This document shows, in pieces, positions 5,143 through 9,114 of a stretch of 9,114 nt of DNA (the stretch's first letter is position 1; every line of letters starts with the position of its first letter). Location: positions 1 through 9,114 of the forward strand of contig JAKAXN010000174.1 in assembly GCA_021816565.1 (NCBI GenBank). Direction: 5' to 3'. This DNA comes from Actinomycetes bacterium (lineage in GTDB: Bacteria; Actinomycetota; Acidimicrobiia; Acidimicrobiales; Palsa-688). The notes below the pieces were generated by a model. It was not told the DNA's origin and searched no databases. It worked only from the letters and a program-made list of their open reading frames with translations. The position numbers were made by a program, and so were the translations under genes.

Positions 5143-6480
5143 CTACCCCACCGCTGTCTGTCCGGCCAGCACCAACTCGATACGGCGGTTGCCGAGATCC
5201 TCGTCACCGCTCAGGGCGTGGACGTAGGTGGACACCAGGGTCTCCACGCTGTGGCCCAGCCGCTTGGCCACCTCTCCGAGGGGGACGCCGGCCCGCAGCC
5301 AGGTCGTGGCGGCGGCGTGGCGGCAGTCGTAGATGCGCATGGGAGGCAGCTCGCATGTCCGGGCGGCCCGCTGCAGGGCCCGCGACCAGTTGGAGGCGGT
5401 GGGCCGCTTCCCGGTCCGGGTGCGGAACATCAGGTCACCGGCGGCGAAGCCGTTGTGGTGGATCCAGTCCGCCAGCATGACAACCAACTGTGGGGGGATG
5501 GGCACGGTCCGGGGCCCGGTCTTCGGCTCTCCCGGGGTGTCGAAGGCCACGTCGGCCTCGCTGACATGGATGTGACCCCACCCGGCGGGGGGCAGGTCCA
5601 GGGCCGCCGGCCGCAGCATCACCACCTCCGATGGTCGCAGCCCGGCGTAATAGGCGACGGCGGTCATGACCTGGTAGGTGCGGCTGGCCGGCTGGTGGCT
5701 GGCGATGGCCTTGATCAGTCGGCCCATTGCCGCCGGGTCCGGCAGGCTGCGGATGGACACCGACCTCTTGACCCGGGCCGCCTTACGCCGGGCCCGGCCC
5801 TGGGGTGCCGGCGGCCAGGGGTCGACCTCGAGGACGCCGAGTTCGAAGGCCCGGCGGATGCAGGCCTTGGACACCTTGCGGAACCGGCCGGCGGTGGCCG
5901 GCCCCAGGGGCTGGCCGTCATCTCGTTGGCCCAACGCCTGGTCCACCCCAGCCAGAATCGGGCGGGACAGGTGACCGAGCTGCAGGCTCCAGCGCGACAG
6001 CCACAGGTCCGCTTCCTCGTCGAGCACGGTACCGCCCGGAGGCAGCCAGGCGAACAGGTGGCGGCGCAGTCCCTCCGGCGGCTTGGGGGCGGTCGAGGCG
6101 ACCAGCAGAGGGACCAGCCTGGTGAGGGCCTCCACCGCCGACGCCCGGGTGCGGGGCGCCCAGTCCGGCCACTGCTCGGCCAGCCACCGCCGGGCCCACT
6201 CGTGGGTCCGGGTCTGCTCCGGCAGGGGCTGCCAGGTGACCGGCTCGCCGCTGGTGTCGTCGAACGCCTCACCGGTCTGGACGGCCACCAGGAGGGCGGA
6301 GCGGACCCGCTCCGCCTCGGCCTTGGTCCGGTAGGACCGGCTGAAGTCCTTGCCATTGACCCGCCAGCGGGTGATGTACGGCTTCTTGTGCCGCTCCCCG
6401 GTCCGCCGCTGCACCCCGTGGACGGCCACATCCGCCAGCGGACGACCCGTCAGGGGCAGCGTGTTCCGTGGGAGGGCCAT
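5143..6480 (-). CDS. int: Tyrosine recombinase (site-specific integrase)
   Basis: A 445-aa integrase (from ATG 6480) that inserts and excises the element at the adjacent tRNA-derived site. An arm-type binding domain lies at about 25-70 (KPYITRWRVNGKDFSRSYRT, then KAEAERVR), a core-binding helical domain at about 90-215, and the catalytic domain at about 240-430. Catalytic residues seen: R282 (GLRPSE), K320 (EPKTGPRTVPI), R387 in YDCRH, H410 (LGH) and nucleophile Y419 (STYVH). The usual His of the HxxR box is Tyr (Y384), a substitution I have seen in actinobacterial integrases; activity is still plausible. A GTG at 6510 would add 10 residues. Neither start has a good ribosome site, and ATG is preferred on codon grounds. 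A TATAAT at 6531-6526 would put the transcript start close to the GTG, so a near-leaderless 455-aa form is possible. The antitoxin follows after 9 bases. Confidence 0.93.
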   Translation of the reverse strand: MALPRNTLPLTGRPLADVAVHGVQRRTGERHKKPYITRWRVNGKDFSRSYRTKAEAERVRSALLVAVQTGEAFDDTSGEPVTWQPLPEQTRTHEWARRWLAEQWPDWAPRTRASAVEALTRLVPLLVASTAPKPPEGLRRHLFAWLPPGGTVLDEEADLWLSRWSLQLGHLSRPILAGVDQALGQRDDGQPLGPATAGRFRKVSKACIRRAFELGVLEVDPWPPAPQGRARRKAARVKRSVSIRSLPDPAAMGRLIKAIASHQPASRTYQVMTAVAYYAGLRPSEVVMLRPAALDLPPAGWGHIHVSEADVAFDTPGEPKTGPRTVPIPPQLVVMLADWIHHNGFAAGDLMFRTRTGKRPTASNWSRALQRAARTCELPPMRIYDCRHAAATTWLRAGVPLGEVAKRLGHSVETLVSTYVHALSGDEDLGNRRIELVLAGQTAVG

Positions 6481-6522
6481 GGGAGGAAGTCTACCCAACC
6501 CCTCTGACACCTACGCTGACAT

Positions 6523-6535
6523 GCGATTATATCGC
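6523..6535 (-). promoter_or_regulatory. int -10 box inside a 13-base palindrome
   Basis: On the minus strand TATAAT (6531-6526) is a perfect -10 hexamer. It sits inside GCGAT-TAT-ATCGC (6523-6535), a perfect 5-bp inverted repeat around three bases. No -35 is visible: the 17-base spacing falls on CCGGAG within the tRNA-derived segment. The palindrome may be an operator that blocks the promoter. Confidence 0.45.
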
Positions 6536-6544
6536 GAAGGAGTG

Positions 6545-6595
6545 CGGCCTCCGGAGCCGGGTGCGCAGGTTCGAATCCTGCCGAGGGCACCACCA
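6545..6595 (+). other. Attachment site: 3' part of tRNA-Arg(CCG)
   Basis: The sequence fits tRNA positions 28-76: anticodon stem CGGC/GCCG around loop CTCCGGA (6549-6555, anticodon CCG), variable loop GTGC (6561-6564), T-stem GCAGG/CCTGC around TTCGAAT (6565-6581), acceptor 3' strand CGAGGGC (6582-6588), discriminator A, and CCA (6590-6592, followed by another CCA). Upstream there is no D-arm and no GCCCTCG acceptor partner, and G6544 fails to pair with G6560. So the gene is only a 3' fragment. Lying 65 bases from the int start, this is a typical tyrosine-integrase attachment junction, with exchange expected near the anticodon loop. The intact tRNA should be at the unseen left end. Confidence 0.8.
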
Positions 6596-6602
6596 GGAAA
6601 AA

Positions 6603-6634
6603 CCCGGGAGCATCGGGCTGCCACACTCCCGGGG
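6603..6634. terminator. Hairpin after tRNA fragment, copy 1
   Basis: CCCGGGAG (6603-6610) pairs perfectly with CTCCCGGG (6626-6633), giving an 8-bp stem and a 15-base loop. It follows the tRNA 3' end by seven bases, so it may be the original tRNA terminator. No T-run follows. The 32 bases 6604-6635 recur identically at 6678-6709. Confidence 0.45.
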
Positions 6635-6642
6635 TCGCACAA

Positions 6643-6674
6643 CGCAGGTTCGAATCCTGCCGAGGGCACCACCA
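6643..6674 (+). repeat. Second copy of tRNA-Arg 3' end (T-arm and acceptor)
   Basis: The 32 bases 6643-6674 are identical to 6564-6595: the last base of the variable loop, the T-arm, acceptor 3' strand, discriminator and CCACCA. Nothing upstream of the T-arm is shared, so it is a shorter relic. It lies 79 bases after copy 1 and is followed by the same hairpin sequence. It reads as an old attachment scar or local duplication. Confidence 0.75.
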
Positions 6675-6677
6675 ACA

Positions 6678-6709
6678 CCGGGAGCATCGGGCTGCCACAC
6701 TCCCGGGGT
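6678..6709. terminator. Hairpin after tRNA fragment, copy 2
   Basis: An exact repeat of the 32 bases at 6604-6635; here the stem is 7 bp (CCGGGAG at 6678-6684 with CTCCCGG). It is 12 bases beyond the stop of the diguanylate cyclase gene on the minus strand, so it could serve as that gene's terminator while copy 1 serves the tRNA side. The T-run is absent in both directions. Confidence 0.45.
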
Positions 6710-6720
6710 AGCGGTGTCGG

Positions 6721-8160
6721 TCACCCGGCTGGGGGCGGGGCCACCGTGACGGTGTTGCGGCCGGCCCGCTTGGATTCGTAGAGGGCCTCGTCGGCCAGCT
6801 TGGACAGGCGCGACGCGGTGATCGTTCCGCCGGCCCCGGTCGCCAGCCCCACCGAGGCGGTGACCGGCCAACCGTGGGGCCAGGTCCGGCTCAGTACATG
6901 GCGGAGCCTCTCGGCTGCGGCGGCCGCCGCATCGGCGCCGGTGTCGACCAGCAGGACGGCGAACTCGTCACCGCCGGTGCGGGCCAGCACTTCTCCGGAT
7001 CGGGTGACCGAGCGCATCCGCCGGGCCGCCTCCACCAGGACGGCATCACCAGCGGCGTGGCCGTGGGCGTCGTTGACCTCCTTCAGGTGGTCGAGGTCCA
7101 CGAGGATGAGGCTGAGCGGGTGCCGGTGGCGGCCGGAAGCCTCTATGGCGGCGGCCAGACGCTGCTCGAAGCTGCGCCGGTTGGCCAGACCGGTCAGGGC
7201 ATCCTCGGAGGCCATCTCCGCCAGGGCCTGCCACGCCGCGGCACTGGAGATGCTGGTGGCGGCGGCGTCGGCGAACTCGGCCAGCCGGTCCAGGATCTCC
7301 TGCCCCTCGCCGTCGTCGCGTCCGACACCGACCCCGACGGCGCCCCAGAGCCGGCCGTTGACCATCACGGGAGCGGCCGCCCCGAGTCGGACCCCGGCCC
7401 TGTACACCTCTGCGGCCAGACCCGCGGAGGCCTCGTCGAAGTGGACCACCTGGGGATGGCCGGTATCGGCGACCCTCACCGCCGCAGTGCCTTCCAGGTA
7501 GTGGACCGGGTCGTCGCCCGGCCCGGCGGTCTCCAGTGACGGCCGCAGCGTCACGACCTCCATACCTCCACCCCCGAAGCGGACCACGCTGGCGTGCAGG
7601 CCGTCGAACAGCTCGATCATCGAGTCGGCCACCAACTCCAGCAGCTCGCGCTCCCCCGTCCCGGCCGCAGCCGCCAGGGCGATCCGGCGCAGGGCGGCGT
7701 CCTGCATCTCCCGGCGTCGCACCCGGGTGATGTCGGTGACCAGCACGAAGAAACCCCGGACCTCGCCCCCGACCGTGTCGGGCACGTAGACCGCCTGGGT
7801 GTAGCGGACGTGACCCCCGGTGTCGACGAGGGTCCGCTCGAACAACTGCTCCCGGCCGGCCAGCACCGCCTCGATGTGGGGAAGGTTCTGGGCGTACACC
7901 CGCTCGCCGAGGACCTCGCGGATGGAGCGCCCGGTCATTTCATCGGGTTCGAAGCCGAACCATTCGACGTAGGCCTTGTTGGCCACCACATTGCGCTGCC
8001 CGCGGTCCCAGTAGGCGACCATGGCGGGAAGGTGGTCGATGAGCTCGCCGAGAAGCCGCGCCGGGTCCTCGATGCGGCGCAGCCGGTCGAAAGTGGCCAA
8101 ATCGCGACCCCCGGGAAACCGATTCCCATCGCTCCTGCTGGCGCCACTGTACGCCCGCAC
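6721..8160 (-). CDS. PAS-GAF-GGDEF diguanylate cyclase
   Basis: A 479-aa soluble sensor enzyme predicted to make cyclic di-GMP from two GTP. A PAS domain lies at about 33-148 (LIDHLPAMVAYWDRGQRNVV, then FFVLVTDIT, a PAC-type end), GAF at about 155-305, and GGDEF at about 315-475. The cyclase site is intact: GGDEF at 396-400 in LARTGGDEFAVLL, metal Asp at 355 in LILVDLDHLKEVNDAHGH, N363, and the start motif DALTGLANRRSFE. The inhibitory I-site position reads RSGE (387-390) instead of RxxD, so product inhibition may be weakened. There are no membrane segments. The start is GTG 8160; a TTG at 8100 (MATFDRLRR...) has GGGGG seven bases upstream and would drop only a disordered leader, so it is a serious alternative. 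It is chromosomal flank, divergent from the dehydrogenase gene. Confidence 0.93.
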   Translation of the reverse strand: MRAYSGASRSDGNRFPGGRDLATFDRLRRIEDPARLLGELIDHLPAMVAYWDRGQRNVVANKAYVEWFGFEPDEMTGRSIREVLGERVYAQNLPHIEAVLAGREQLFERTLVDTGGHVRYTQAVYVPDTVGGEVRGFFVLVTDITRVRRREMQDAALRRIALAAAAGTGERELLELVADSMIELFDGLHASVVRFGGGGMEVVTLRPSLETAGPGDDPVHYLEGTAAVRVADTGHPQVVHFDEASAGLAAEVYRAGVRLGAAAPVMVNGRLWGAVGVGVGRDDGEGQEILDRLAEFADAAATSISSAAAWQALAEMASEDALTGLANRRSFEQRLAAAIEASGRHRHPLSLILVDLDHLKEVNDAHGHAAGDAVLVEAARRMRSVTRSGEVLARTGGDEFAVLLVDTGADAAAAAAERLRHVLSRTWPHGWPVTASVGLATGAGGTITASRLSKLADEALYESKRAGRNTVTVAPPPAG

Positions 8161-8299
8161 CGAAGGACCGGACGGGCCGTCGAGACGATCGGTTCGGGAG
8201 CTGCGACGCCGCCCTCCGGGGACGGGCGGAGCTAGGTTCTCGGGCTGGAAGCGACCATCAGCGGTGATTCATTTCGTCCTGTATGGATATGTGAGGCAC
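8161..8299. other. Divergent intergenic region
   Basis: These 139 bases separate two divergent genes and must hold both promoters. I see no hexamer pair good enough to name. GAGG at 8293-8296 is a close-spaced ribosome site for the rightward gene. Confidence 0.4.
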
Positions 8300-9114
8300 G
8301 TGGACAACTCTGCGATTGACCTGGGCGGCAAGAAGGTCCTGATCACCGGCGCATCCTCGGGTATCGGTGCCGGGCTGGCCGAGGAGTTCGCCCTCCGGGG
8401 GGCCACGGTGGGCATCTGCGCCCGCCGCGTCGAGCGCCTGGCGGAGGTGCTGGGGCGCTGCCGGCAGCACAGCCCCGCCTCGCGCATGTGGATCACGGAC
8501 CTGTCGGCCCCCGGGGCCCCGGAGACCCTGGCCGCCACCGCCGTCGAGGAGCTCGGTGGCGTTGACATCCTGGTCAACAACGCCGGCATCCCCAAGCGCC
8601 GCCACGTCACCCGCCTCGACGGTGACACCGTCGAGGCGGTGATGAGGGTCAACTTCCTCGCCCCGGCCCGCCTGACGCTGGCCCTCCTGCCCCACCTGGC
8701 GCAGACCGGAGAGGGTCGGGTGGTCAACATCTCGTCGGTCGCCGCCACCCTCAGCTCTCCCAACGAGAGCGCCTACGACGCGTCGAAGGCGGCGCTGTCG
8801 GTGTTCTCCGAGGCCCTGGCCGTCGACATGTGGAACCGGGGAGTGGAGGTCCTCGTGGTCTACCCCGGCCTGGTCGACACCGAGTTGGTGAGCGCGCCCG
8901 ACAACGACCCGGTCGTCGACTCCCCGGCCGAGCCGGTGGCGGTCTCGGAGGTGGTCGCCGCGGTGTTCGACGGCCTGGACCGCCACGCCACCCAGGTCTA
9001 CGTGCCCGGTTTCTTCGAGGAGCTGGCGGCCGGCAAGGCCCGGGACGTGCCGGCCTTCCTGGAGGGGGCCGCGGCGTTCGTGGCCTCGCAGTCCGGACCG
9101 GACACAGGCGCGGC
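8300..9114 (+). CDS. Short-chain dehydrogenase/reductase (3' end beyond window)
   Basis: Reads open to the window edge (271 codons seen, no stop), so the C-terminus is missing. Classical SDR features: the cofactor-binding TGASSGIG at 16-23, followed by CARR at 40-43, a basic pair that favours NADP; D67 of the DLS motif; NNAG at 93-96; N118; and catalytic S146, Y159 and K163 in YDASK. The PG motif (VVYPGLVDTEL) follows. The substrate cannot be named: these enzymes reduce or oxidise a wide range of carbonyls and alcohols. The start at GTG 8300 has GAGG three bases upstream. In-frame GTGs at 8291 and 8264 are alternatives, and 8300 leaves the usual short lead before the Rossmann fold. It is chromosomal flank with no visible link to the element. 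Confidence 0.92.
   Translation, partial: MDNSAIDLGGKKVLITGASSGIGAGLAEEFALRGATVGICARRVERLAEVLGRCRQHSPASRMWITDLSAPGAPETLAATAVEELGGVDILVNNAGIPKRRHVTRLDGDTVEAVMRVNFLAPARLTLALLPHLAQTGEGRVVNISSVAATLSSPNESAYDASKAALSVFSEALAVDMWNRGVEVLVVYPGLVDTELVSAPDNDPVVDSPAEPVAVSEVVAAVFDGLDRHATQVYVPGFFEELAAGKARDVPAFLEGAAAFVASQSGPDTGA

Noticed and set aside
4909..6507. Long plus-strand open frame (532 codons) antisense to the integrase
   Set aside because: Low-complexity Gly/Pro/Arg composition opposite an integrase with all catalytic motifs; shadow frame.
6520..6592. A complete tRNA gene upstream of the integrase
   Set aside because: The bases before 6545 give no D-arm and no 5' acceptor strand to pair with CGAGGGC, so only the 3' part is present.
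8258..8986. Minus-strand open frame (242 codons) opposite the dehydrogenase
   Set aside because: It has no recognisable domain, while the plus strand carries every SDR motif.

Overview
The base composition (very high G+C, GTG/TTG starts, long antisense shadow frames) and the gene content point to an actinobacterium. An Acidimicrobiia-like lineage is my best guess, because the truncated secreted protein at the left edge carries the 'GYWLVAxDGGVFxFGDAxYYGS' repeat that I associate with that group. This is inference, not proof.

Bases about 500 to 6550 look like the right-hand part of an integrative mobilizable or conjugative element. Its right end lies at a 3' fragment of a tRNA-Arg(CCG) gene (6545-6592). 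Moving left from there, on the minus strand, come a tyrosine integrase, then a DUF433 antitoxin and a DUF5615 PIN-like toxin, tightly packed as one apparent operon. On the plus strand, converging on the toxin, are an excisionase/BldC-like HTH protein and a second small HTH-like protein with a 17-base overlap. Left of these is a 414-base intergenic control region (3651-4064). It holds a four-unit direct repeat with a 10-base period, two overlapping mutually exclusive hairpins, a strongly purine-rich strand, and a hairpin beside the relaxase start that resembles a MobF oriT. A large MobF relaxase-helicase (minus strand, 573-3650) follows, and its 3' side ends in a cluster of hairpins. The left end of the element and the intact tRNA are not in the window. 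No coupling protein or type IV secretion gene is visible here.

The outermost left gene (1-258, minus, cut by the edge) encodes an exported repeat protein; whether it is cargo or chromosome cannot be decided. Right of the attachment site is ordinary-looking chromosome. It contains a second copy of the tRNA 3' end, each copy followed by the same 32-base hairpin sequence (an apparent scar of earlier insertion or duplication at this hot spot). Next comes a PAS-GAF-GGDEF diguanylate cyclase (minus) and, divergently, a short-chain dehydrogenase running off the right edge.

The parts suggest this working model. Int, assisted by the HTH/Xis protein, recombines at the tRNA anticodon region; the relaxase processes an origin in the 3651-3920 region for transfer; the toxin-antitoxin pair, read with int, may stabilise the element. 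I see no clearly new defence or metabolic system. The most distinctive signals are the control region and the duplicated attachment scar.
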